Source: CAYTGR01 sp964437445 | GTDB taxonomy: Bacteria; Chloroflexota; Anaerolineae; B4-G1; SLSP01 | Direction of reading: 5' to 3' | Assembly: GCA_964437445.1 (NCBI GenBank) | Contig: CAYTGR010000016.1 | Location: forward strand, 16,696-80,695 | DNA: 64,000 nucleotides | Translations under genes and position numbers: made by a program | Part shown: in pieces, positions 41,738 to 50,187 of the stretch | How the letters are laid out: each line of letters begins with the position of its first letter | Position numbering within the stretch: the first letter of the stretch is position 1 | Notes under the pieces: generated by a model | Database searches by the model: none | The model's input: the letters and a program-made list of their open reading frames with translations, nothing else | Told to the model about the DNA's origin: nothing

Positions 41738-42661
41738 TCAGGGTTCTTGCTCCCACAAGCGACAGAAAGCGCACCGCCCTGGAGCCGTCGTCGGTTGACC
41801 GCATCGTTCGCAAGGGTGCAGCACAGGCCGTTCCTCTTCCGACGCCCGGAACAGCCCCTCTTCTCTGGCCTGGAGAAACCCCAGATAAAATTGCCGTTTG
41901 GTCCCCGCCGATTGAGTCTCCATCCGCTCCAGGATCGCCTTGTGGGCAAGGCTGGTCGCGCCGACGGCAAACGGGCATTCATCGTAAATGTAATCAATGC
42001 CGCGCAACAGCGTATACGCTAACGTCTCTCGCTCATAAAAGCGACAAAAGGGCTTGACCTTGCGGGCCAGCCCCTCACCATCGGCCGGAAGCACCGGTCC
42101 CTGGCGCAACAGGTAGCCCGTCTGCCAGTGCAGGACATTGCCGAAGAGCACGGCCGCCTCGTCGTCCAGGTTGTGCCCTGTGGCGAGCAGGTGATATCCG
42201 CCCTCCAGCGCCGCGCGGTTCATCTCGTGCCGCTTGATCAAGCCGCAGACGGAGCAGGGCCCCCCACTCCGGCGACGGCGAGCCGCGACCTGGGCGATGC
42301 TCTCTCCATAGAGCTCCGGGATGCTGACCACGATCAACCGCGTGACCAGGTGTTGGGCCGCAAAGTGTTCCGCCTTCTCCCGCGAGTGCTGCGAGTAGCC
42401 CAGCCCTTCGTCAATCCCCAGGTCAATATACATCCCGTCAGCCTGATACCCCAGCCGCAGCAACACATCCCACAACGCCAAACTATCTTTCCCGCCGGAG
42501 ACAGCCACCAGCAACCGCATCTCCGGCGTGGCCATCTGGTATTTTTCAATGGTACGCTGGGTGTACTGCAGGAACCACTCCAGGTAGTGTTCCTCACAAA
42601 GCGCCAGCTTATGCTGGCGCATGTTGATCACTGCCGTCGCGTGACACTTGGAACATCTCAT
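41738..42661 (-). CDS. ttuA: TtuA-type tRNA 2-thiouridine synthetase
   Basis: About 307 residues from ATG 42661. N-terminal zinc knuckle MRCSKCHATAVI, PP-loop VAVSGGKDSLALWDVL, catalytic/Fe-S cysteines in GGPCSVCGLIKR and DECPFAVGA, C-terminal zinc finger CERCGQPTTAPGRCAFC. This is the TtuA/TtcA group with both zinc fingers; TtuA adds sulfur to U54 of tRNA in thermophiles, using the ubiquitin-like TtuB. A TtuB-like gene lies 63 bp upstream. GTG 42673 is an alternative start. Confidence 0.93.
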   Translation of the reverse strand: MRCSKCHATAVINMRQHKLALCEEHYLEWFLQYTQRTIEKYQMATPEMRLLVAVSGGKDSLALWDVLLRLGYQADGMYIDLGIDEGLGYSQHSREKAEHFAAQHLVTRLIVVSIPELYGESIAQVAARRRRSGGPCSVCGLIKRHEMNRAALEGGYHLLATGHNLDDEAAVLFGNVLHWQTGYLLRQGPVLPADGEGLARKVKPFCRFYERETLAYTLLRGIDYIYDECPFAVGATSLAHKAILERMETQSAGTKRQFYLGFLQAREEGLFRASEEERPVLHPCERCGQPTTAPGRCAFCRLWEQEP

Positions 42662-42724
42662 AGCAGCTGTCACTCCTGACCCGGCATCTCCCGTTATGGT
42701 TGCCGGGCAGCATTTGCAGGCCTG

Positions 42725-42913
42725 TTACCCTCCCGAAACGATGGCAATCAGTTTGATCTCATCGTCTGGGCGCACCACCTGATCCTCAGTGATCAGCTTG
42801 CCGTTACGCAAGGCCAGCACTGTGCCGGGCAGCAAGCCCACCCGCTCCACCAGCTGCCGGACGGTCATCGTCTCATTGAATTCCCACTGTTGATCCCGAT
42901 AAATAACCCGCAT
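42725..42913 (-). CDS. ThiS/MoaD-type sulfur carrier (TtuB-like)
   Basis: 62 residues, beta-grasp fold pattern with C-terminal SGG, the diglycine that becomes a thiocarboxylate. VRQLVERVGLLPGTVLALRNGK and DDEIKLIAIVSGG match ThiS/TtuB proteins. Directly before ttuA on the same strand, so it is the likely sulfur donor for tRNA thiolation rather than for thiamine or molybdopterin (inference). GGGGGAA precedes the ATG. Confidence 0.92.
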   Translation of the reverse strand: MRVIYRDQQWEFNETMTVRQLVERVGLLPGTVLALRNGKLITEDQVVRPDDEIKLIAIVSGG

Positions 42914-43034
42914 GGGTTCCCCCTGTTATCACCGCCGAGAACGCTGAGGTCGCAGAGATTTTTAAGGTTTTCCGGGCGTCCTGGCGGTTAAAAAGCTCTT
43001 GCGGCGTAAATCCGGTCCTTAATCGCCGGCCAGC

Positions 43035-43709
43035 TTACGCCTCCTGTCGGAAGCGGGTTTCCAGTTGCTCCAACATCTCGGCGGCCTCCACCAATTTGTC
43101 CAGAGGATTTTGATCGCCGATGAAGTAGCGATAATCGCACGGCATAATGTCCAAAGCCTTCACCAACGTCTCATAGTGCTCGCGCACCGTTTCGGGCGCC
43201 ACCCCATAGAGCCCTGCGACCTTCGCCAGCGGCACATCGCGCAGGTTGACCTTGCGCGTGGTGTAGTCCAACGCGGCCGCCCACGACTCCGGCTTGCGGA
43301 TCACCAGCGGCTCCCGGCCCAAAGAGACCCGGAACTCCATCCACATCTGAATGGCCGCGCCAATCATCTCAATCGGCAGCTGCGCCGCCGTCATCTGGTG
43401 CGTCAGCGCATCCTCTACCGGATCCATCCCGCTGGCGAAGAGCTGCTCAATCCGGCCAGCAATGGGGGCGTTGGGCTCCAGGCGCAGGAAGTTCGCCAGC
43501 GCCCGCAGTGCCTGATCAAAGTCGCCGGCGCGGGCCAGGACCTGGGAGAGACTGATGTGGTAATCAGCCTGATTGGGGATCAGCTGCAAGGCAGCGTTCA
43601 ATTTCTTGGCCGCCTCTTCCACATCCCATCGGGCATAGGCTGCCATGGCCTCCTCGTAAAGTTGATCGGCCTTCTTACGATCCGCAGCACTGGGTTGAGC
43701 TGGACTCAT
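43035..43709 (-). CDS. TPR protein with C-terminal HTH-like region
   Basis: 224 residues. Two TPR units (about 10-80: AMAAYARWDVEEAAKKLNAAL, SLSQVLARAGDFDQALRAL), then a helical C-terminal half with SWAAALDYTTRKVN and the HTH-like VPLAKVAGLYGVAPETVREHY. Not assigned to a known family. Own promoter upstream (43747-43774). Confidence 0.78.
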   Translation of the reverse strand: MSPAQPSAADRKKADQLYEEAMAAYARWDVEEAAKKLNAALQLIPNQADYHISLSQVLARAGDFDQALRALANFLRLEPNAPIAGRIEQLFASGMDPVEDALTHQMTAAQLPIEMIGAAIQMWMEFRVSLGREPLVIRKPESWAAALDYTTRKVNLRDVPLAKVAGLYGVAPETVREHYETLVKALDIMPCDYRYFIGDQNPLDKLVEAAEMLEQLETRFRQEA

Positions 43710-43746
43710 GAGCCTGCCTCCGTCTCTAAAATAAGGTGGTTAACAA

Positions 43747-43774
43747 ATTATAACACCGTCTCTCCGACTGCCAA
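43747..43774 (-). promoter_or_regulatory. Promoter of the 43-kb TPR gene
   Basis: On the - strand TTGGCA (43769-43774), 16 bp, TGT-TATAAT (43747-43752, extended -10). Separates this gene from the VWA genes. Confidence 0.7.
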
Positions 43775-43782
43775 CCTGCCAG

Positions 43783-46557
43783 CTACGAGCGCACCCGCTT
43801 TTTCAGCCGCGACGCCAGGCTCTCGTCAGGCAACGGCTCAGAGGATGCTGCGGGAGGTGGCGGAGCCGCCGGCGTTGGCGCTACGGCCGGAACAGCTGGT
43901 TCAGCCGGCGGCGCAGGGGGCAACGTCACCGATCCTGGACGCGGATGCGATGCCCGCCGGCGCAAGGTGGCCGCCAGCGTGGGGGGAGCCGATGCAGCTG
44001 CCGGCCGGCCCCGACGTTGAAGCCAGAAGCGGCGCCAGCGCTCGTTGACCCCCTGCCCCCAGCGTAGCAGCGCCGCCGCTACCAGCGCCCAGGTCAACCC
44101 CAACCGCCGCCAGGCAATATCCACCGGCCAGAGCAAGGTTGCCAGGAGCGTGAGCAGCGGCGCGAGCGGCTGTCCGGCCGCCCGCCCCCGCCGGTCGTGC
44201 GCAAAAATCGCCGCCGGATTGTCAACAGTATGACCCTGGCCCACGGCCAGCAGCCGCGCCACGGCGGCCGCCCCATCCGCCGGCAGATATTCGGCGGCGG
44301 GCGGCGGCGCCCAGCCGGCGGTCAAAGTCCGGTCGCCGGTGAGCCGCAGCAGCCATGATTCCGCTCCGTTCAACACCAGCCGGCCTTCGTACCGCCCCGG
44401 CGCACTCTGCCGCAGCGTCACCTCCTGGGCTGAGTTCTGCTCCCCCGATCGGGACGCATGAACCTGCAAGCGCAAGCCGTCGGCAAAAGCGCCGTCTGGC
44501 TTCACCGCTTCCACCACCAAGCGCGCCATTCGCCCTTCTGGTACCACGCGCAGGGTCACCCCCGTCGCGGCCGGCGCCGGGAAAGTCCAGCGGACGACGT
44601 TGCCCCAGAAACGGGCGAACTCGTCCCAGGCCACCCAGCCCGCGGCCCAACGCCCGGTCGCATCGGCAGTCCAGGCGACCGCGCGCCCCAGGCCAAATTG
44701 CCAGGCGGCCAGCAGCGGATCGTTGCGGGTGGCCTCCCAGACCACCTGCGCGGCCGGCTTGGGGGTGGTGGCCACATAACCGCGCAAGGGCGGGGTGGTG
44801 GCGAAGGTTGCTACCGGCTCCCATGGGGTTACCAGCGCCGGATAGAAAAGCTCCTCCACGATGTACGAACGCTTGGCCTGTAACGCTTCCTCGGCAAAGA
44901 TCGCCGGCAAATCGGCGGCATACTCAGTCAAGTAAAAACGCCCCGCGCCGACCTGCGCCACCTGTTGCAAAAAGGGGACATCCGAGCCGGAGCCGATGGA
45001 GACGACGCTGACGGTGAAGCCCTCCGCCCGCAGCGCCGTCACCTGTGGGATCACGCCCTCCTGGTGTTCGGCGTCGGAGCCGTCGGCCAGGAGCAAGATG
45101 TGGCGCTGCTGCTGCGGGGCGGTCGCTACCGACCGCAAGAGGTCGGCGGCATAGACCAGGCTTTCGCGGACGTAGATGCCGCCGCCGCCCGCCTGGAGCC
45201 GCCGCAAGCGGACCAGCAGCTCGTCCCGCTGATCCAACGTGACGGGGCCCAGCGTCGTTGCCGGGCGGTCGTCATAGGCGATCACGGCCAGCGTGTCGGC
45301 GTCGTTCAACGCCTCGGCCACCCGCGCCGCCGCTTCTGCCGCCAGGCGGATTTTGGGCAGACCGGCCTCTTCCACTCCCATGCTGCCGGATTTATCAATC
45401 ACCACCGCCATCGCCAGGGGCGGGAAACGTTCGGGGTCGCGCACCTGCATCGTCACCGGCAGCGCCTCTTCCAGGGGGGTGCCCAGCCAGCCGCCGATGC
45501 CGTAGCTCTGCGGCCCGCCGACGGCCACCAGCCCGCCGCCCAGGTCGCGCACAAAGTCGCGCAGCGCTTCTAACGCCTGGGTGGAAAGCGCCCGCGCCGG
45601 GGTATCCACCACCACCACGGCAGCATAAGACGCCAGCGCCTCCACCGTTTTGGGCGCTGCGGCAGGCTCCGCTTCCACCACCGCCAAGCCGGCCCGCCGC
45701 AACGCCGTAACCAGCGCGGCCCGCTCGTCGCCGGCGCCCAGCACCAGCACCTGAGGCGGTCCCTGCACCAGCACCCAACCATCGGCGCAGTTGTTTTGCA
45801 CGAACGTATCCGCGGCGGCGGTCAGGCAGACGCGCACCGGCAGGAAGCCCGGCTCTTGAGCTGCCAGCGTTAGGGCCAGCGTTCCCCCGCTCTCCGACAG
45901 GGCCAGCGCTTGCTGCCCGCTCTGACGGCCCGCCGTCCAGGTGAGCAAGACCGGTTGGGCGCGGTTCGTGCCCACCGTCACGGCCACGGGTACCTGGTCC
46001 CCAGGATAAGCCTGGGCCGGCGCCCGCAGGTCGGCCAGCCAGGTCTCCGCCGGCGCTGCGCCGCCCCCCAGGTCCACCACGACCAGGTCCACGGCGCGTG
46101 CTTGCGCCTCGCGCAGCGCCCGCTCAGCCTGGCCGGTGGTCTCCAGCCCATCGGTAAGCAGCACCAACCGCCCCGGCGCTTCAGAGGGAATCAGCGCCAG
46201 CCCCAAGCGGACCACCGCCTCCACATCGGTTGCCTCGGCCGGCGGGAAGGTGGCGATCTCCGCCAGCGTAGAGGCGGTGCCCAGCCCGCGCTCTACCCAC
46301 GGCTCTGTGCCAAAAACCACCACGCCGGCGCGGTCGCCGGGCGCTTTGTGCGCCAGCGCTTCCTGCACAAAGGCCACCGCCTGCTCCCAGGCAGAAGGTG
46401 TGATGCTCGCGGAGCGATCCAGCAGGAAGACCACAGCCAGGTCGCGCGTCGGGCGGCGCCATTCCCACCCGGCCAGCGCCGCCACCAGCAGCGCCACCAG
46501 CCCTACCCGCCACACGCCCTCGCCGATCCCCCTCACGCTTCCCGTTTCACGCTTCAC
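43783..46557 (-). CDS. Large membrane protein with two VWA domains and a GATase-like domain
   Basis: About 924 residues. After a TM helix (about 18-32), the first VWA-like domain has MIDAS VVFLLDRSASITPSAW (DxSxS). A GATase1-like stretch follows (about 255-360: DLGGGLVAVGGPQSYGIGGW), then a second VWA domain VVIDKSGSMGVEE (DxSxS), a beta-rich region, a C-terminal TM helix (LGLTWALVAAALLRW) and a Pro/Ala tail. GTG 46557 lies in the repeat at the assembly gap; with the gap collapsed, the reading frame continues from the next VWA gene, so the true N-terminus may be far upstream. Confidence 0.82.
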   Translation of the reverse strand: MKRETGSVRGIGEGVWRVGLVALLVAALAGWEWRRPTRDLAVVFLLDRSASITPSAWEQAVAFVQEALAHKAPGDRAGVVVFGTEPWVERGLGTASTLAEIATFPPAEATDVEAVVRLGLALIPSEAPGRLVLLTDGLETTGQAERALREAQARAVDLVVVDLGGGAAPAETWLADLRAPAQAYPGDQVPVAVTVGTNRAQPVLLTWTAGRQSGQQALALSESGGTLALTLAAQEPGFLPVRVCLTAAADTFVQNNCADGWVLVQGPPQVLVLGAGDERAALVTALRRAGLAVVEAEPAAAPKTVEALASYAAVVVVDTPARALSTQALEALRDFVRDLGGGLVAVGGPQSYGIGGWLGTPLEEALPVTMQVRDPERFPPLAMAVVIDKSGSMGVEEAGLPKIRLAAEAAARVAEALNDADTLAVIAYDDRPATTLGPVTLDQRDELLVRLRRLQAGGGGIYVRESLVYAADLLRSVATAPQQQRHILLLADGSDAEHQEGVIPQVTALRAEGFTVSVVSIGSGSDVPFLQQVAQVGAGRFYLTEYAADLPAIFAEEALQAKRSYIVEELFYPALVTPWEPVATFATTPPLRGYVATTPKPAAQVVWEATRNDPLLAAWQFGLGRAVAWTADATGRWAAGWVAWDEFARFWGNVVRWTFPAPAATGVTLRVVPEGRMARLVVEAVKPDGAFADGLRLQVHASRSGEQNSAQEVTLRQSAPGRYEGRLVLNGAESWLLRLTGDRTLTAGWAPPPAAEYLPADGAAAVARLLAVGQGHTVDNPAAIFAHDRRGRAAGQPLAPLLTLLATLLWPVDIAWRRLGLTWALVAAALLRWGQGVNERWRRFWLQRRGRPAAASAPPTLAATLRRRASHPRPGSVTLPPAPPAEPAVPAVAPTPAAPPPPAASSEPLPDESLASRLKKRVRS

Positions 46558-46723
46558 GTTTGACGTTTNNNNNNNNNNNNNNNNNNNNNNNNNNNNNNNN
46601 NNNNNNNNNNNNNNNNNNNNNNNNNNNNNNNNNNNNNNNNNNNNNNNNNNNNNNNNNNNNNNNNNNNNACGCCCTCGCCGATCCCCCTCACGCTTCCCGT
46701 TTCACGCTTCACGTTTGACGTTT
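46514..46723. other. Assembly gap with duplicated flanks inside heptamer repeat (100 N)
   Basis: 46514-46568 and 46669-46723 are identical 55-bp sequences around 100 N. Both carry TCACGYY-type heptamers (CTCACGC-TTCCCGT-TTCACGC-TTCACGT). Collapsing keeps the same reading frame on both sides on the - strand. Confidence 0.9.
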
Positions 46724-48413
46724 GACGTTTCAACCACGCCCGCCACTCTGCCCCCCACCAGGCGACCGCCTCCAGCAGGACCAGCAGCAGCGCCAGCGCC
46801 AGCGGCCAGCGGCTGAACTCGCGCCAACCGGGTTCGGCGACCGGTTTAGCCGTCAATGGTTGCCCGCTTACCAGCACCGGCTGGGGACGCAAGTCGGTTT
46901 CCGTCTCATCCAGCAGCCCGCCCGCGCCGGGCACGGCCACGACCGGCTCAACGGCGGCAGAGGGAAGCAGCCAACCGGTCAGGTTAGCCACCAGAACGGG
47001 GAAAGCCAGCCGCAACGGGAGATCAGAATCCTGCAGGGCGAAGGCCAGGCAGGCGATGCGTTGCTGCGGGCGCTCCAGCACCCAGAGCAGCGGCCCACCG
47101 GGGGCTTCCAGCAGAATGGTGGCATCGGCCGGCGGGGTGTACCGGGTTGCCTGCGCTACCGTGACATCGTCCCACGTCACGTAGGCCAGGCGGGCATCCG
47201 ACCAGCGGCCCCGCACCGGCGCCGTGGCGGTAAAGACGCCCGCCGGCTCACCGCACGGTGAGCCGCCCTCCGGGGCAACAAACCAGAGGCCGCCGGCGAC
47301 CGGGTGCTGTTCAGCAACCAACGCCGCCGTAGCCGTGAGTGGTCCATCCACGACAATCAGATCGTAGGCAGCAGTGTGTGAAAACGCCAGGGCCGGGGCC
47401 AGATCAACCGCTTCATCCACAGTCAACCCCGGCAAGACGCGCACCGCCTGCACCAGGAAGCGGTTGCCCGGCGTCGCCACCAGCACGCGCCCCCCCGCCG
47501 GCGCTGCCAGCGAGACAGTGGCCCGGTCATCCAGCGCCAGGGCATCCGTCCCTTCCAAACGGGCCTCGGCCACAGTCAGGGCCGGGAAACCGGAGAAGGA
47601 GAGCGTTACCTCCCCCTCGGCGGGCAGCGTTACCGCCTGACCGGCCACCCAGCGGCCATCGGCGTAGAGCGCTAACGTCCGTTGCGTTGCGGGACCGGCG
47701 TTCCGCACGCGCACGAAGGCGGTCAAGCCAGCGGGGGCGCGCCGCAACGCCAGGGCGACCAGACCGGCGTTGGCGGCCTCGTCGCCCACCCCGAGCAGCT
47801 GCACCTCACCGGGCAGGGCGGGCATGGCAATCGCGCCGGCGGCATCGGTCACCAGCCAGGTGGTGACCCGCTCACCGCGCGCCAGGCCCGCCGCTAAAGC
47901 CGCGGCCATCGTCCAATCGGCCGGACCGGTGGTCGGGGCGACTTCTGCCAGCGCCCGGCGCAGCGCCGCCGCGTCGCCCGCCTGGAGCAGTACCCGCGGC
48001 TCTGGCCCCACGGTGATGAGCGTGACGCGGTCAGTGCTGCCCAAGGTGCCGGCCAGGTCGCGCAGACGGCGGAGCGCGACCTCCAGCCGGGTGGTTTCAC
48101 CCTGGTGGGCCTGCATGGAGGCCGAAACGTCCAGCAGGATCACTGCCTGCCCCCGCAGCGCCTCGGGGGCAGGCCAGGCCGGGCGGGCCAGAGTCAGCGC
48201 CAGCGCCAGCAACGCCAGCAATTGAAGGAACAATAACCAGTGGCGGCGAAATTTCTGCCAGGGGCGGTTGGCGCGCCGGTCTACCCGCACGGCCTCCCAG
48301 AGCAGCAGGCTGGGCACGCGCGCCTCCTGTCGGTGCAGCCGCAGGAAGTAGAGCACCAGGATGGGTACCGCTAACAACAACGCCCACAGGCCGGCAGGAT
48401 TGAGCAAAGTCAT
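46669..48413 (-). CDS. BatA-like VWA membrane protein, 3' end at assembly gap
   Basis: About 580 residues up to the gap. N-terminal BatA/aerotolerance-type domain with two TM helices (about 5-25 and 58-80: GLWALLLAVPILVLYFLRLH, LLLFLQLLALLALALTLARP-like), VWA with MIDAS VILLDVSASMQAHQGE, a beta-rich middle and a C-terminal TM helix (ALALLLVLLEAVAWWG). It then runs through KRQTSNVKRETGSVRG, encoded by the heptamer repeat, into the gap with no stop. VWA pairs of this kind work with MoxR ATPases; moxR is at 40.7 kb. Confidence 0.85.
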
Positions 48414-48475
48414 ACCGTGAGATTATAGCTGATTTGCCCTTTAGCCAAATCGTTCAGGTGTGTCCCATTTTCGTC

Positions 48476-48733
48476 GCCCCGTGAACGGGGCTTGAAAGCC
48501 CGCTTCAGCGCTACGCGAATACCCCTCCCTGGGCCTGATAGGCATCAACCCGCTCACCGGCGCCGTGACGGTGCTCTCCGGTCAGGTGCATTTGACACAA
48601 ACCCTGGAAGAAGTGACCCGTGCCATCACCGACTTTTGAAGTCCCGCTGCTCTTGATGACCACTGACCACAGACCGCACACCACCCTGTTTGAACCGGCT
48701 GGTCGTCTGTGGTCAGTCGTCCGTGGTCTCCCG
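48476..48733. repeat. Hairpin and GTGGTCY-family heptamers upstream region of GH4, with ORF remnant
   Basis: The 380-bp gap between the VWA and GH4 genes holds GCCCCG-TGAA-CGGGGC (48476-48491), an orphan C-terminal reading frame ending in TGA at 48639, and GACCACT-GACCACA-GACCGCA plus GTGGTCA-GTCGTCC-GTGGTCT (48650-48733), all in 7-bp units. Confidence 0.75.
48503..48639 (+). pseudogene. Possible C-terminal gene remnant
   Basis: Reading frame with protein-like content, ending ITDF then TGA: ...GINPLTGAVTVLSG, QVHLTQTLEEVTRAI. A stop upstream (48492-48494) leaves about 45 codons without start or ribosome site. May be a decayed gene end; parent not recognised. Low confidence. Confidence 0.35.
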
Positions 48734-48792
48734 GCAGGGCAGGTGTGAGTTGAGTAAGCGGCGTGCTCCGCGTCTCAGCGGTGAAACTGGCT

Positions 48793-50103
48793 TCAATGAT
48801 AGGCCGGCAGCCAATCGCCATGCGCCGCAATCAGCTCATCCACCAGATTCCAAATCTGGTCCAGGTCCAGTTCGGCAGCGGTGTGCGGGTCTACCATCGC
48901 CGCGTGGTAGATAGCTTCGCGCCGGCCGGTCAACGCCGCCTCCACCGTCAGCGCCTGGACGTTGATGTTGGTCTGCATCAGCGCCGCTAAGTGCGGCGGC
49001 AGCGCCCCCACCCGCACCGGCTGGATGCCGTTCTTATCCACCAGGCAGGGGACTTCCACGCAGCAGCCCACCGGCAGGTTATCAATGAGCTGGGTGTTGG
49101 GGACGTTGCCGTTGATCACCCGCGGGAGGCCGGTCTCCAGGCTGTGGATGATGTAGGCCGCATATTCACGGGTGCGGCGCGGCTCCAGCACCCCCTCGCC
49201 GCGCTCCAGCTGCGCCCGCAGCGCCTCCCATTCGGCCATCTGCACCTCGCAGCGGCGGATATACTCATCCAGCGGAATGTTGAAGCGCTCAATCAGGTCG
49301 GGCCGATCGCGCTTGATGAACCAGGGGACGTATTCAGCAAAGTGCTCGCTGGATTCGGTGACGAAATACCCCAGGCGGCGGAACACTTCGTAGCGGACAC
49401 GGTTCCAATCCGGCACCCGCCCTTCAGCAATCACCTGCCGCAGGCGCGGATAGAGATCTTCCACCCCGGCGGCGGTTTTGCGCTCAAAACGCAGGTAGAA
49501 CGCCAGGTGGTTGATCCCCGCACAGAAATAGTTGAGCTCCTCAAAGGGCACGCCGATGTCGTGCGCCAGCTGCTCCGCCGTGCCCTGCACGCTGTGACAG
49601 AGCCCCACGGTCTTGATGGGCGTGGCGCGGCTGAGCGCCCAGCAGTTGATCGCCATCGGGTTCACGTAGTTGAGGAAGGTCACCTCCGGGCAGAGCTCTT
49701 CCATATCGCGGGCCATGGCCAACAGCACGGGGATGGTCCGCAGCCCGCGCATGATGCCGCCAATACCCAGGGTATCGGCAATGGTCTGCCGCAGCCCGTA
49801 CTTTTTGGGGATTTCAAAGTCAATCACCGTGCCGGGCTTGTAACCGGCCACCTGGATCATGCAGATGGCGTAAGCGGCGCCCGCTAAAGCGGCCCGGCGG
49901 TCGATGGTGGCCTCAATGACCGGGCGCACCCCCAACGCCTCGGCCAGCCGGTGCGCCACAATCTCGGAAGTGCGCAAGCGTTCCGGGTCAATATCAAACA
50001 GGGTAATGGTAGAGTCCGCCAGCTCAGGGAAACTCAGGATGTCACCAAGCAGGTTTTTGGCAAAGACCGTGCTGCCGGCGCCAATAAAAGTGATTTTGGG
50101 CAT
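48793..50103 (-). CDS. GH4 family alpha-galactosidase/alpha-glucosidase
   Basis: 436 residues from ATG 50103 (GAGAGGAGCAACC upstream; the longer frame starts in repeat sequence). NAD site ITFIGAGSTVFAKNLLGDIL, metal-binding CHSVQGTAEQLA, and GINHLAFYLRFER are GH4 hallmarks; the CHSVQG form is typical of MelA-type alpha-galactosidases. GH4 uses NAD+ and Mn2+ in an oxidation-elimination mechanism. Cytoplasmic. Preceded by PepF on the same strand. Confidence 0.93.
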   Translation of the reverse strand: MPKITFIGAGSTVFAKNLLGDILSFPELADSTITLFDIDPERLRTSEIVAHRLAEALGVRPVIEATIDRRAALAGAAYAICMIQVAGYKPGTVIDFEIPKKYGLRQTIADTLGIGGIMRGLRTIPVLLAMARDMEELCPEVTFLNYVNPMAINCWALSRATPIKTVGLCHSVQGTAEQLAHDIGVPFEELNYFCAGINHLAFYLRFERKTAAGVEDLYPRLRQVIAEGRVPDWNRVRYEVFRRLGYFVTESSEHFAEYVPWFIKRDRPDLIERFNIPLDEYIRRCEVQMAEWEALRAQLERGEGVLEPRRTREYAAYIIHSLETGLPRVINGNVPNTQLIDNLPVGCCVEVPCLVDKNGIQPVRVGALPPHLAALMQTNINVQALTVEAALTGRREAIYHAAMVDPHTAAELDLDQIWNLVDELIAAHGDWLPAYH

Positions 50104-50148
50104 GGTTGCTCCTCTCAAGACAAAGTTAAAACGGAATACGCACAATAC

Positions 50149-50183
50149 GTTATACGTGTAGTGTTCCGTGTTGCGTTGCGTAA
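50149..50183. repeat. Degenerate heptamer repeat between GH4 and PepF genes
   Basis: GTTATAC-GTGTAGT-GTTCCGT-GTTGCGT-TGCGTAA, five 7-bp units of loose consensus. A similar three-unit block GTACTGC-GTGGTGC-GTCTTCC is at 37758-37778. Confidence 0.5.
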
Positions 50184-50187
50184 AACG

